Source: Lachnospiraceae bacterium
GTDB taxonomy: Bacteria; Bacillota; Clostridia; Lachnospirales; Lachnospiraceae
Length of the DNA stretch: 64,000 nt
Reading direction: 5' to 3'
NCBI GenBank assembly: GCA_910575155.1
Contig: CAJTDX010000003.1
Location: 124,001-188,000 of the forward strand
Shown: in pieces, positions 32,321 through 41,096 of the stretch
Numbering within the stretch: position 1 is the first letter of the stretch
How the letters are laid out: each line of letters begins with the position of its first letter
Notes under the pieces: generated by a model
What the model saw: only the letters and a program-made list of their open reading frames with translations
Told to the model about the DNA's origin: nothing
The model's database searches: none
Translations under genes and position numbers: made by a program

Positions 32321-33643
32321 ATGATATACACTGCATATGAGCTGATATGGCTCTTTTTTATTTACAGTTTTCTGGGCTGGTGCCTGGAAGTGGTTTATGC
32401 GGCGGCAGCACAGAAAACGTTTGTAAACCGCGGATTTTTAAATGGAATTTTATGTCCGGTTTACGGCTGTTCCATGGTGTTTATGTTAGTCTTTATGGAT
32501 TCTTTGAGGGGAGAATGGTTCTATCTGTTTTTGGGCTGCCTGATTGTGGGGACAGTGACAGAGTTATTGACAGGTCTGATGCTGGAGAAAATTTTCCGCT
32601 TGCGTCTCTGGGACTATTCTGGTAAAAAATTTCAGGCGGGAGGGTATATTTGCTGGTCGGCGTCTTTGATCTGGGGACTGCTTGGCGTTGTGGTGATGAA
32701 ATTTTTAAATCCGTTATTTCTTGTGATTATACGGGAATTTCCGGGGATTTTCGGCATGGTTCTGCTGCTCTGCCTGCTGGCGGTTTTTGCGGCGGATACA
32801 GTGACCACCGCAGCGGCAGTGATGAAAATGAAGAATCAAAACCCGGCGTTTCAGGAAATTGCGGAAGGATTTCATCAGGCTTCCAGATCTCTTCAGGGAG
32901 TTATTATTAAGGTGGTACACCGCCGGATGTATCGGGCTTTTCCGAAGTTAAAAAAGGAAGAACCCACAGAGCAGGAACGAGAAGAGCTGATCCGCCAGAA
33001 AACTATTTTTGCATATGGCTGCAGTTTTCATAAAGTGTTGTGGATTTTTATTTTGGGAGCTTTTCTGGGCGATTTGACTGAGACGGTGTTCTGCCGGATT
33101 ACCATGGAGCGGTGGATGAGCCGCAGCAGTGTGGTTTATGGTCCCTTCAGTCTGGTATGGGGATTTGGAGTGGCTGGGGCGACCATTTTACTGTACCGTT
33201 ACCGGGAGCATGAAGACCGCTACATTTTTCTGGCGGGAACTTTGCTGGGAGGAGCTTATGAATACATATGCAGTGTGTTTACGGAGCTGGCGTTTGGAAC
33301 CATATTCTGGGATTACAGCGGTATACCTTTTAATCTTGGCGGGCGCATCAACCTTTTATACTGCTTTTTCTGGGGGATTGCCGCTTTGGTATGGATGAAA
33401 ATCTGTTATCCCAGAGCGTCAAAATGGATTGAACGGGTACCGAAAAGAGCTGGAACCTGCATCAGTTATCTTATGCTTGTATTTATGTTCTGTAATATCA
33501 TTATTTCAGGCTTTGCCATGGGACGTTACAGTGAGCGGGCCATGGGGATTCCCGCGCAAACCAAAGCGGCGCATTTGCTCGATGAACGGTTTCCGGACGA
33601 GCGGATGGAGCAGATTTATCCGAATATGAAAATGACGAAGTAG
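32321..33643 (+). CDS. Putative CmpB-type membrane protein, two repeat halves
   Basis: A 440-residue polytopic protein of the family annotated as putative ABC-transporter type IV (CmpB). The family block, an N-terminal helix with FLGW followed by GRG/RGFLNG-CPVYG and later WDYSG, occurs twice: first half with VNRGFLNGILCPVYG and LRLWDYSGKKF, second half with SRSSVVYGPFSLVWG and IFWDYSGIPFNLGGR. A charged linker at about residues 190-235 separates them. No ATPase gene is adjacent, so the transporter label is doubtful. ATG at 32321 follows AGGAGAG. Function unknown. Confidence 0.8.
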   Translation: MIYTAYELIWLFFIYSFLGWCLEVVYAAAAQKTFVNRGFLNGILCPVYGCSMVFMLVFMDSLRGEWFYLFLGCLIVGTVTELLTGLMLEKIFRLRLWDYSGKKFQAGGYICWSASLIWGLLGVVVMKFLNPLFLVIIREFPGIFGMVLLLCLLAVFAADTVTTAAAVMKMKNQNPAFQEIAEGFHQASRSLQGVIIKVVHRRMYRAFPKLKKEEPTEQEREELIRQKTIFAYGCSFHKVLWIFILGAFLGDLTETVFCRITMERWMSRSSVVYGPFSLVWGFGVAGATILLYRYREHEDRYIFLAGTLLGGAYEYICSVFTELAFGTIFWDYSGIPFNLGGRINLLYCFFWGIAALVWMKICYPRASKWIERVPKRAGTCISYLMLVFMFCNIIISGFAMGRYSERAMGIPAQTKAAHLLDERFPDERMEQIYPNMKMTK

Positions 33644-33664
33644 CGGTTCGAACTGGCAGTAATT

Positions 33665-33693
33665 TTGACTTTTTAACGTATTTTCTATATAAT
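33665..33693 (+). promoter_or_regulatory. Strong sigma-A promoter of proB
   Basis: TTGACT (33665-33670), 17 bp, TATAAT (33688-33693). It starts 22 bp after the previous stop and leaves a leader of about 50 nt before proB. Confidence 0.85.
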
Positions 33694-33749
33694 TGCATCA
33701 GAGCATATTTGAAAAATGCAGGGCGCAATCTGGAGGAAATGATATCAAT

Positions 33750-34598
33750 ATGGAGATAAAGGAATATTTTGGAACTAAAAAGAGAGTGGTGGTAAAGATT
33801 GGTTCATCGTCTCTGAATCATGAAGCTACCGGAAAGCTGAATTTTACAAAATTGGAAAAACTGGTGCGGGAGCTTTGCGATATCCGCAATCAGGGGATCG
33901 ACGTGTGTCTGGTAAGTTCCGGCGCGATCGCCGTGGGACGCCAGGTTATGGGATTTCAGGAGCGTCCTAGGAATATCGCGACCAAACAGGCATGTGCGGC
34001 GGTAGGTCAGGCAAGGCTGATGATGACATATCAGAAAATGTTTTCAGAATATCATCAGGTAGTGGGACAGGTGCTGATGACGAAAGGGACCATGCTTGAT
34101 AATGTATCGCGTAAAAACGCACAGAATACCTTTGAAGAACTATTTCGTCTGGGGGCGATTCCGATTGTAAATGAAAACGATACCGTGTCTACTTATGAAA
34201 TGCGGTTTGGAGACAATGACAGTCTGTCAGCCATTGTGGCGGCTCTGACAGGAGCAGATTTGCTGATTCTGCTTTCCGATATTGACGGACTGTTTACAGA
34301 TGACCCTCATGACAATCCCAAGGCAGAATTGATTGAGGTAGTGGACAGGCTGGATGAAACGGTATTATCCATGGCGAAAGACAGTACCGGAAGCGATGTA
34401 GGGACCGGGGGAATGGAAACAAAGCTGACCGCAGCGCGGATTGCAACGCTGTCCGGAGCAGATATGGTAATCGCCAATGGAGCAGATGTGGGAATTTTAC
34501 ACGAGATTTTTCAGGGAAAATTTGTAGGGACATTGTTTCGCCAGCATTATGATGAAGATTTTTATCTGGCAGATTTTATCGAACAAAGCATGATTTAG
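33750..34598 (+). CDS. proB: Glutamate 5-kinase
   Basis: A 282-residue amino-acid kinase that phosphorylates glutamate, the first step of proline synthesis. Motifs: VVKIGSSSL at the N-end, LVSSGAIAVG, NENDTVST and GTGGMETKLTAA. It has only the kinase domain; the C-terminal PUA domain of E. coli ProB is absent, as in many Firmicutes. The ATG at 33750 is 13 nt from GGAGG; a frame opening upstream lacks homology and would overlap the promoter. proA is not adjacent but 2.5 kb away. Confidence 0.95.
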   Translation: MEIKEYFGTKKRVVVKIGSSSLNHEATGKLNFTKLEKLVRELCDIRNQGIDVCLVSSGAIAVGRQVMGFQERPRNIATKQACAAVGQARLMMTYQKMFSEYHQVVGQVLMTKGTMLDNVSRKNAQNTFEELFRLGAIPIVNENDTVSTYEMRFGDNDSLSAIVAALTGADLLILLSDIDGLFTDDPHDNPKAELIEVVDRLDETVLSMAKDSTGSDVGTGGMETKLTAARIATLSGADMVIANGADVGILHEIFQGKFVGTLFRQHYDEDFYLADFIEQSMI

Positions 34599-34599
34599 G

Positions 34600-34649
34600 A
34601 TGCAGAGGAAGAGGGACGCGCGAAGCGAAACGATCCCGACGATCTGCAT
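34600..34649. repeat. Stem-loop between proB and the DUF896 gene
   Basis: ATGCAGA (34600-34606) pairs with TCTGCAT (34643-34649), and GGGA (34613-34616) with TCCC (34634-34637). There is no T tract. It may be a processing site or a dispersed palindromic element. Confidence 0.45.
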
Positions 34650-34682
34650 GATATTAAAATAATAAAGAAGCAGGAGGACATG

Positions 34683-34892
34683 ATGGAACAGAGCAAGATT
34701 GACAGAATTAATGAATTGGCGAGAAAATCAAAAGCGGAAGGTTTGACGGAAGCGGAGAAAAAAGAACAGGCTTTGCTGCGCAAGGAATATATTGCAACTA
34801 TACACAGGAATCTGCGCGCCCAGCTTGACAATATTGATATGATAAATCCGGACGGGAGCATTGAAAATCTGGGAAAAAAGCGTCGTATGTGA
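34683..34892 (+). CDS. DUF896 (YnzC-like) small protein
   Basis: A 69-residue basic helical protein with the family pattern INELARKSKAEGLTEAEK followed by QALLRKEYIATIHRNLR. B. subtilis YnzC is SOS-linked; the biochemical role of the family is unknown. GGAGG lies 5 nt before the ATG at 34683 and only 2 nt before an overlapping in-frame ATG at 34680, so I use 34683. It probably shares the proB transcript. Confidence 0.88.
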   Translation: MEQSKIDRINELARKSKAEGLTEAEKKEQALLRKEYIATIHRNLRAQLDNIDMINPDGSIENLGKKRRM

Positions 34893-34952
34893 TATGAGAA
34901 CATCCTGTAATCAGGATAGAACATCATGTAAACAGATACGGGAGGATGTACA

Positions 34953-35507
34953 ATGAAACAGGATAAGAGACAGATGCGTCTTACCTTTGGACAGAAGAGG
35001 AATGCGCTCTCAGAAACGGAGGTCCGTCTCAGGTCTGAAAAAATCTGTGATATGTTACAGCAGCAGTATTGGTTTCGGAAAGCGGAAAAAATATGTTTTT
35101 ATTATCCGCTGGGGAAGGAAGTAAATCTGCTGCCGCTGGCTGCCGCCGCACTGGCTCTGGGAAAACAGACGGCATTTCCCAGAGTGAACGGCGCTGACAT
35201 GGAATTTTATCAGGTGCATGATCTGTCGGAGTTTGCTCCGGGAACATTCGGCGTTATGGAGCCTGTTGGCAGGGAAAAGGTCAGCGCCGAAAACGGGCTG
35301 GTTTTGGTACCTGGCCTTGTTTTTGACAGGGAAGGAGGACGTATGGGTTATGGAAAAGGATATTATGACCGGTATTTTTCCAGAGTTCCGGCGTGCTGTA
35401 AACTGGGAGTCTGCTTTGAAATGCAGCTCATTTCCCAAACGCCCTGTGACCGGCATGATATTTTCATGGATGGAGTGGTCACAGAGCAGAGAATAATTAG
35501 GCATTAG
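34953..35507 (+). CDS. 5-formyltetrahydrofolate cyclo-ligase
   Basis: A 184-residue enzyme (MTHFS/Fau1/YgfA family) that converts 5-formyl-THF to 5,10-methenyl-THF with ATP. The signature GGRMGYGKGYYDRYF is near residue 128, and the N-terminal basic segment RQMRLTFGQKRNALS is typical. GGAGG precedes the ATG. It is convergent with the anti-sigma gene and their stop codons overlap by 3 nt, so no terminator fits between them. Confidence 0.93.
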   Translation: MKQDKRQMRLTFGQKRNALSETEVRLRSEKICDMLQQQYWFRKAEKICFYYPLGKEVNLLPLAAAALALGKQTAFPRVNGADMEFYQVHDLSEFAPGTFGVMEPVGREKVSAENGLVLVPGLVFDREGGRMGYGKGYYDRYFSRVPACCKLGVCFEMQLISQTPCDRHDIFMDGVVTEQRIIRH

Positions 35508-36445
35508 TTCAAATAGCCGTCCTTTACAATATCCTTGAGAATCTCGGTGGGAATTTCAAATGAGACGATCCCCATGGAGCCGGGGGCAACCTGGTATTCG
35601 TCAAATACAATCGTCAGTTTGCCAGACTCATTGATATAAAAATTGACGTCTGCGGAGATTTCCTGAAAATTCCATTCCGGCACATCGCTGTCCAGCCAGT
35701 AAACTTTTGTTTCATCTTCTGCCATTTGCTGTTTCATCTGCGTTTTGATGTTTTCAGAAATGACGGTTTGATAATCCGCCTGGTCTGCAAACAGGTCCTC
35801 AAGGGTAATCATTTTTCCGGTGGTTTTGTCAATATGATAAATTTTCTGGCTTTGGGCAGCGCCAGCCATGACGATACATTGCTGGAAACGCAGAGAAAAC
35901 AGTTTGTCATTGTCAGTAACAATATCGTAATCGAGCGTTAAATCTTCTATTCCTTCTCCTCCGGCAGCTTTTACATCAGATTCATAGGCGGCAATAATTT
36001 GATCTGTGTATTTCTGGATTGCGTCATTCAGATCTTTGGTGGCGTCTGGTAAGACGTTTCCTTCTTTATTTTCCACCTGAATTTCCGGGATTTTCAGATC
36101 CGCCTGCATGTTATGTTCTTTGTGCTGGTATTGGCGGAACGTAACCACTCTGGCAATCGTGCCGATTATGGGAATTTCTTCCATGGCATGAGCGATGCTG
36201 GCGCTGGAATTTGCCAGAACAGCGATAGTAAGAACGGCGGCTGCAACTCCGCCTGCGCCTCCCAAAGCAAAACGGCGGAATTTCGATGGTCTGGGCCATT
36301 TTTGCCGGGCGGGTGAAGAGACGTCCGCAGCTTGTTCGTTGTCCTTTTTTGCCCGGAAAATAGATTGTTCTACCCGTGTTTTCAGTTCCGGGGGGATGGG
36401 AATATTCTGGTAATCATGTTTCATTTCTGTTAAATTATGTTTCAT
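35504..36445 (-). CDS. RsiV-like membrane anti-sigma factor
   Basis: A 313-residue protein: a cytoplasmic sigma-binding lead (about 1-55), one transmembrane helix (about 59-80), then an extracytoplasmic DUF4163/DUF3298 domain (about 110-310). Just outside the membrane is A85-H86-A87, a possible signal-peptidase site, followed by the IPIIGTIARVVTF segment typical of RsiV. In B. subtilis and C. difficile, RsiV binds lysozyme, is cleaved and releases SigV. The ATG at 36445 sits 9 nt after AAGGAG and overlaps the sigma gene by 11 nt. Lysozyme as signal is by analogy. Confidence 0.88.
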   Translation of the reverse strand: MKHNLTEMKHDYQNIPIPPELKTRVEQSIFRAKKDNEQAADVSSPARQKWPRPSKFRRFALGGAGGVAAAVLTIAVLANSSASIAHAMEEIPIIGTIARVVTFRQYQHKEHNMQADLKIPEIQVENKEGNVLPDATKDLNDAIQKYTDQIIAAYESDVKAAGGEGIEDLTLDYDIVTDNDKLFSLRFQQCIVMAGAAQSQKIYHIDKTTGKMITLEDLFADQADYQTVISENIKTQMKQQMAEDETKVYWLDSDVPEWNFQEISADVNFYINESGKLTIVFDEYQVAPGSMGIVSFEIPTEILKDIVKDGYLN

Positions 36446-36929
36446 TGCAAATATCTCCTTCCGTTAATTCAATGCGCAGTTTCTTCAGACTGCGGTATAA
36501 GATACTTTTGACCGTGCTGAGGTTTTCTTTCATGGCGTCGGCAATATCCTGCAGCCTGCAGTCTTCAAAGTAGCGCAGGATGATGACGGCGCGTTCTTTA
36601 CTGTTTAAAACATTTAAGGCTTCGATCGTATCAAAATCGGTATACTGGTCGCTTTCGCCCTGCTCCACGATTTTTTCAGCAGATATCTCATGAGATTTCT
36701 GGCGCAGCTGCGAGAGGGCGGTATTGATGACGATACGGAAAATCCAGGTGCGGATATAATCCGGATTCCTGACAGTGGAAGCGTTTTTGATGGCCAGATA
36801 GGCGCTTTCCTGCACAATATCCATGGCGTCGGCTTCGTTTTTGACATAGGTATAAGCCAGTCGGTACATAGAGGCGTAATGAGAGAGAAGTTCCTGCTCG
36901 ATCAGCTCTTGCATATTTGGTAAACTCAT
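36435..36929 (-). CDS. ECF sigma factor, SigV-like
   Basis: A 164-residue sigma-70 family ECF factor. Region 2 includes YRLAYTYVKNEADAMDIVQE and TWIFRIVINTALSQLRQ; region 4 includes NSKERAVIILRYFEDC and NLSTVKSILYRSLKKLR. It is translationally coupled to the RsiV-like anti-sigma gene. An ECF-type promoter lies just upstream, so it probably activates its own transcription. By analogy it would control lysozyme and envelope-stress resistance, but no O-acetyltransferase or dlt gene is next to it. Confidence 0.93.
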   Translation of the reverse strand: MSLPNMQELIEQELLSHYASMYRLAYTYVKNEADAMDIVQESAYLAIKNASTVRNPDYIRTWIFRIVINTALSQLRQKSHEISAEKIVEQGESDQYTDFDTIEALNVLNSKERAVIILRYFEDCRLQDIADAMKENLSTVKSILYRSLKKLRIELTEGDICNET

Positions 36930-36962
36930 TGCATTTGATTGCTCCTTCCTTTATTTATACGT

Positions 36963-36991
36963 TAGACGCAAAACAGAACGAAAAAGTTTCA
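36963..36991 (-). promoter_or_regulatory. ECF-type autoregulatory promoter of the sigma/anti-sigma pair
   Basis: On the minus strand TGAAAC (36991-36986), 17 bp, CGTCTA (36968-36963). These match the AAC -35 and CGTC -10 elements of SigV/SigX/SigW-class promoters. It stands 34 bp before the sigma start codon. Confidence 0.7.
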
Positions 36992-37024
36992 GAATGAGGC
37001 ATAAAAAGATAATTTTAATTAAGG

Positions 37025-37053
37025 ATGACAAATGGAGAAAGAATTGATATACT
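37025..37053 (+). promoter_or_regulatory. Promoter of proA
   Basis: ATGACA (37025-37030), 17 bp, TATACT (37048-37053), with a TG extension before the -10. It lies 62 bp before the proA start and shows proA has its own promoter, separate from proB. Confidence 0.6.
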
Positions 37054-37114
37054 GATAAGAAGAACAGAACACAGCAGAACTTCCGCAATGGAACGATGCA
37101 AATGGAGGAAAATT

Positions 37115-38368
37115 ATGACAAATCTTACGTTAGAAGAAATTGGAAGGCGGGCAAAAACGGCAGAAGCGGTACTGCGCGTTTTACCCGCCGGACAGAAAAA
37201 TAAAGTACTGATAACTTCTGCAGATTATCTGGTTGAATATAGAGAACTTCTCTTAGAGGCAAATGAAAAAGACGTGGAAACGGCAAAGGAACATCAGATG
37301 CCCCCGGCGCTGGTCGACCGTCTGCTGCTGACGGAAGAACGGATTGCACAGATGGCGGAGGGGCTGCGCCAGATTTCAGAACTGGAGGATCCTGTGGGCG
37401 AGGTTTTGTCTATGAAGCGCAGACCGAATGGGCTGATGATTGGACAGAAGCGCGTGCCGCTGGGAGTGATCGGCATTATTTATGAATCCCGCCCCAATGT
37501 GACGGCAGATGCTTTCGGACTTTGCTTTAAAGCTGGAAATGCCGTAGTGCTCCGGGGGGGAAAGGATGCCATAAATTCCAATCGCGCCATTGCCGAAATC
37601 CTGCAGAAGGCATTGATATCCTGCCAGCTTCCCGCAGACGCTGTTTTACTTATTACAGATACCAGCCATGAAACGGCAGAAGCATTTATGCGTCTGAACC
37701 GTTATATTGACGTCTTGATTCCACGAGGAGGGGCAGGGCTGATTCGTACGGTGGTGGAACATGCCACCATACCTGTGATTGAAACCGGTACGGGAAACTG
37801 TCATGTGTATGTAGACGAAACGGCAGATCTTGATATGGCGGTGAATATTATTTTTAATGCCAAAACGCAGAGGATTGGCGTATGCAACGCCTGCGAATCT
37901 CTGGTCGTTCATGAGAAGGCAAAGGATGCGCTGCTTCCTCTTCTGGTTGAGAAGATGAAAGAAAAGAATGTCGAACTTCGCGGGGATGAGGCCAGCCGCA
38001 GTGTCTGTGCCGGGATTCTTGCGGCTTCTCAGGAGGACTGGGGCACAGAATATCTGGATTATATTTTATCCATTAAAACCGTTAAAAATATTGAGGAAGC
38101 CATAGCGCATATTAATCAATATAATACCGGGCATTCCGAATCCATAATTACCAGAGATTATGAAAACGCTCAGAAATTTCTGGATCAGATTGACGCGGCG
38201 GCAGTATATGTGAACGCTTCCACACGTTTTACGGACGGATTTGAGTTCGGTTTTGGAGCAGAAATTGGAATCAGTACCCAAAAGCTCCATGCCAGAGGGC
38301 CTATGGGCTTAAAGGAGCTGACCAGCACCAAATATATTATATATGGAAATGGGCAGGTGAGACCGTAA
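37115..38368 (+). CDS. proA: Gamma-glutamyl phosphate reductase
   Basis: A 417-residue aldehyde-dehydrogenase-fold enzyme that reduces glutamyl-5-phosphate with NADPH, step two of proline synthesis. Motifs: [36 protein letters not shown], catalytic Cys in [14 protein letters not shown], and the C-terminal [21 protein letters not shown] split across residues about 375-395. ATG at 37115 has GGAGG at 7 nt; an upstream in-frame start at 37025 would cover the promoter. Confidence 0.96.
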   Translation: MTNLTLEEIGRRAKTAEAVLRVLPAGQKNKVLITSADYLVEYRELLLEANEKDVETAKEHQMPPALVDRLLLTEERIAQMAEGLRQISELEDPVGEVLSMKRRPNGLMIGQKRVPLGVIGIIYESRPNVTADAFGLCFKAGNAVVLRGGKDAINSNRAIAEILQKALISCQLPADAVLLITDTSHETAEAFMRLNRYIDVLIPRGGAGLIRTVVEHATIPVIETGTGNCHVYVDETADLDMAVNIIFNAKTQRIGVCNACESLVVHEKAKDALLPLLVEKMKEKNVELRGDEASRSVCAGILAASQEDWGTEYLDYILSIKTVKNIEEAIAHINQYNTGHSESIITRDYENAQKFLDQIDAAAVYVNASTRFTDGFEFGFGAEIGISTQKLHARGPMGLKELTSTKYIIYGNGQVRP

Positions 38369-38369
38369 G

Positions 38370-38906
38370 ATGGAAAAGTCATATCACATATTTTCTGAGG
38401 CTGAAATTGTACGAAATTTGTTTCAGGGATTTTTGCGGTATCAGGAGGTAAGAAAACGCTGGCAAAAAGAGCCGGAAGGCTGGGTTTTAAAAAATGTTTC
38501 CTATACAGAAGACTGGAATGACGAACAGTATGAGTTTTTGGTGAAGTGCCTGAAAAATACAGTGGAAACAGGCGGATTTGTATTCGGTGTGTTTGAGGGC
38601 AGCCGGATGATCGGATTTGCTTCTGTGGAGAGCAGGCGTTTTGGTTCCGGCAGGCAGTATGTTCAGTTATCGTGTATTCACGTGTCATGGGAAAGCCGGG
38701 GAAAAGGACTGGGGCGCGGCCTGTTTCAGTGTGCGTGCAGCGGCGCGCGCAAGCTGGGAGCAGAAAAACTTTATATTTCGGCGCATCCTTCTCAGGAGAC
38801 GCAGGCTTTTTACCATGCATTGGGATGTGTGGAGGCGAAAGAGTACAATGAGGAAATCGCGGCGGCGCAGCCAGGCGACTGCCAGTTGGAATATATGTTA
38901 CAGTGA
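38370..38906 (+). CDS. GNAT-family N-acetyltransferase
   Basis: A 178-residue acetyltransferase. The acetyl-CoA loop is visible as VSWESRGKGLGRGLFQ near residue 108, preceded by the strand VQLSCIHV and followed by KLYISAHPSQETQAFYHALG. The N-terminal 50 residues are helical. It begins one base after the proA stop, so it is probably cotranslated. The substrate is unknown. Confidence 0.88.
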   Translation: MEKSYHIFSEAEIVRNLFQGFLRYQEVRKRWQKEPEGWVLKNVSYTEDWNDEQYEFLVKCLKNTVETGGFVFGVFEGSRMIGFASVESRRFGSGRQYVQLSCIHVSWESRGKGLGRGLFQCACSGARKLGAEKLYISAHPSQETQAFYHALGCVEAKEYNEEIAAAQPGDCQLEYMLQ

Positions 38907-38976
38907 AAAGCAGTATCATGTTATGGCAGAAAGACGTTTGAAAAGAATATGACAGAAAGGAAATACGTCAAGGGAA

Positions 38977-40425
38977 ATGTATAATGAAATCGACTTAGAT
39001 AAGATAGATATAAATTCAGAGCCGCCGACAGAGGAACCGGTCCGTCAATATTATTTTATGGCAAAATGCCGTCGTTATGTGACGGAACTTGCAAAAGAGC
39101 TGGGGCGCAAACCGACTTTTTTTGTTCAGACGTTCGGCTGCCAGATGAACGCCAGAGATTCGGAGAAGCTTACCGGGATTCTGGAGCAGGTCGGTTATGC
39201 ACAGGCAGAGAGCGAGGAGGCCGACTTTGTGATCTATAATACCTGCACGGTGAGAGAGAACGCCAATAATAAGGTATGGGGCAGGCTTGGGTACCTGAAC
39301 GGCTATAAGAAAGAACATCCGCATATGAAAATTGCGCTCTGCGGCTGTATGATGCAGGAAGCGGAAGTGATTGAAAAATTGAGAAAAAGCTACCGGTTTG
39401 TGGATTTGGTGTTTGGAACCCACAATATTTATAAATTCGCAGAACTTCTCACGGGCTCTTTTACACAGAAGAAGATGCTGATAGATATATGGAACGATAC
39501 GGAGCGGATTGTGGAAAATCTGCCGGTTGAGCGCAAGTATAATTTTAAATCTGGCGTAAACATTATGTTTGGGTGCAATAATTTCTGCAGTTACTGCATC
39601 GTTCCCTATGTCAGGGGAAGGGAACGGAGCCGCAGACCTGAAGATATTTTAGAAGAGATTAAAAAACTGGCCCGGGACGGCGTGGCAGAAATTATGCTGT
39701 TGGGACAAAATGTAAATTCTTACGGCAAAAATCTGCCGGAACCGGTGACGTTTGCAGAATTGCTTATGAAAATCGAGGAAGTGGAGGGCATTGAACGCAT
39801 TCGTTTTATGACTTCTCATCCGAAAGATCTTTCCGATGAACTGATTAAGGTTATGGCAGATTCCAGAAAAATATGCAATCATCTGCATCTGCCGCTGCAG
39901 TCTGGCAGCAGCCGTATTTTAAAGAAAATGAACCGTCAGTATGATAAGGAACAGTATCTTGCCCTGGCAGACAAAATTCGCAGGGCAGTTCCGGATCTTG
40001 CGCTGACTACAGACATTATTGTGGGGTTTCCGGGGGAAACAGAGGAAGATTTTGAGGAAACCATGGATGTAGTGCGCCGGGTCGGCTATGACAGCGCCTT
40101 TACGTTTATTTATTCCAAACGTACGGGAACTCCGGCGGCAGCCATGGAGGATCAGGTGCCGGAAGATGTGGTGAAAGAACGCTTCGACCGTCTGTTAAAG
40201 GAGGTTCAGAGAATTGCGGCCAAACGGGCGGAGGCCCTGACCGGAAGGACCGAACAGGTTTTAGTGGAAGAAGTGAATGCACAGGATAAAACCCTGGTGA
40301 CTGGAAGGATGGGCAATAATTTTGTCGTTCATTTTCCAGGAACGGAACATCTGATCGGCAGGATCGTTAACGTGAAGTTAAAGGAGTGCAAAGGATTTTA
40401 TTTTTATGGAGAAATGACGGTTTAG
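38977..40425 (+). CDS. miaB: tRNA-2-methylthio-N6-dimethylallyladenosine synthase
   Basis: A 482-residue radical-SAM methylthiotransferase acting on i6A37 of tRNA. UPF0004 domain: QTFGCQMNARDSEK, YNTCTVRENANNK and LCGCMMQEAE carry the three auxiliary-cluster Cys. Radical SAM: CNNFCSYCIVPYVRGRERSR, with CxxxCxxC. A C-terminal TRAM domain closes the protein. An N-terminal extension of about 45 residues precedes the UPF0004 domain, seen in other Lachnospiraceae. The RGRE/R motif favours MiaB over RimO (also present, at 60565). Confidence 0.96.
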   Translation: MYNEIDLDKIDINSEPPTEEPVRQYYFMAKCRRYVTELAKELGRKPTFFVQTFGCQMNARDSEKLTGILEQVGYAQAESEEADFVIYNTCTVRENANNKVWGRLGYLNGYKKEHPHMKIALCGCMMQEAEVIEKLRKSYRFVDLVFGTHNIYKFAELLTGSFTQKKMLIDIWNDTERIVENLPVERKYNFKSGVNIMFGCNNFCSYCIVPYVRGRERSRRPEDILEEIKKLARDGVAEIMLLGQNVNSYGKNLPEPVTFAELLMKIEEVEGIERIRFMTSHPKDLSDELIKVMADSRKICNHLHLPLQSGSSRILKKMNRQYDKEQYLALADKIRRAVPDLALTTDIIVGFPGETEEDFEETMDVVRRVGYDSAFTFIYSKRTGTPAAAMEDQVPEDVVKERFDRLLKEVQRIAAKRAEALTGRTEQVLVEEVNAQDKTLVTGRMGNNFVVHFPGTEHLIGRIVNVKLKECKGFYFYGEMTV

Positions 40426-40437
40426 AAAGGCGGCATT

Positions 40438-41046
40438 ATGTATTCATATATAAAAGGTGAACTGGTTGAGATTCTGGATGATACCATTGTACTTGAAGTG
40501 AACGGCATTGGCTACAATATCCATATTCCGGCGAGTATGATCGACAAGTTCAGCGGGACAGGGCAGAATATAAAGATTTATACTTATTTTCATGTAAAAG
40601 AAGATTCTATGAAACTTTATGGATTCCTCACCCGGGATGACCTGAGGATCTTTAAGCTGCTGCTGGGCGTGAATGGAATCGGTCCCAAAGGAGCCCTCGC
40701 CATTTTGACCGTAATGACGCCGGATGACCTGCGTTTTGCCATACTGGGAGAGGATGCCAAAACGATCGCAAAAGCTCCCGGCATTGGAACAAAGACGGCG
40801 CAGCGGCTGATTTTGGAGTTGAAGGACAAGCTGGATCTGCAAGAGGCTTTTGCAGCAAAACTTATACATACAGAAGAAACTGCCGCTTCTGACACAGGCA
40901 TAAAAAATGAAGCTGTGCAGGCGCTGACAGCTCTTGGATATTCTTCCACAGAAGCCTTAAAGGCGATCAATGCAGTAGAAGTTACAGAAGAGATTACGGT
41001 GGAAGAGCTGTTGAAGGCAGCCTTGAAACAGATGGCGTTCTTATAA
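40438..41046 (+). CDS. ruvA: Holliday junction helicase subunit RuvA
   Basis: A 202-residue RuvA: OB domain (IKGELVEILDDTIVLEVNGIGYNIH interrupted here as IKGELVEILD), two helix-hairpin-helix motifs (LLGVNGIGPKGALAIL and APGIGTKTAQRLILELK) and a C-terminal three-helix domain that contacts RuvB (QALTALGYSSTEALKAI). It binds the junction and guides RuvB. It starts 12 nt after miaB. ruvB is not directly next; a GNAT gene lies between. Confidence 0.96.
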   Translation: MYSYIKGELVEILDDTIVLEVNGIGYNIHIPASMIDKFSGTGQNIKIYTYFHVKEDSMKLYGFLTRDDLRIFKLLLGVNGIGPKGALAILTVMTPDDLRFAILGEDAKTIAKAPGIGTKTAQRLILELKDKLDLQEAFAAKLIHTEETAASDTGIKNEAVQALTALGYSSTEALKAINAVEVTEEITVEELLKAALKQMAFL

Positions 41047-41096
41047 AAATTTCCGAAACTATATTTGAAGACAGAAGGGATTTAGGAGGTATCATA

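Noticed and set aside
31411-32331. 306-codon minus-strand ORF opposite rnfB
   Set aside because: It is the mirror of the rnfB frame; rnfB has clear ferredoxin motifs and the antisense product has no recognisable domain or ribosome site.
38185-38919. 244-codon minus-strand ORF across proA and the GNAT gene
   Set aside because: It spans two real genes in antisense, is rich in Pro/Ser/His as complement frames are, and has no domain.
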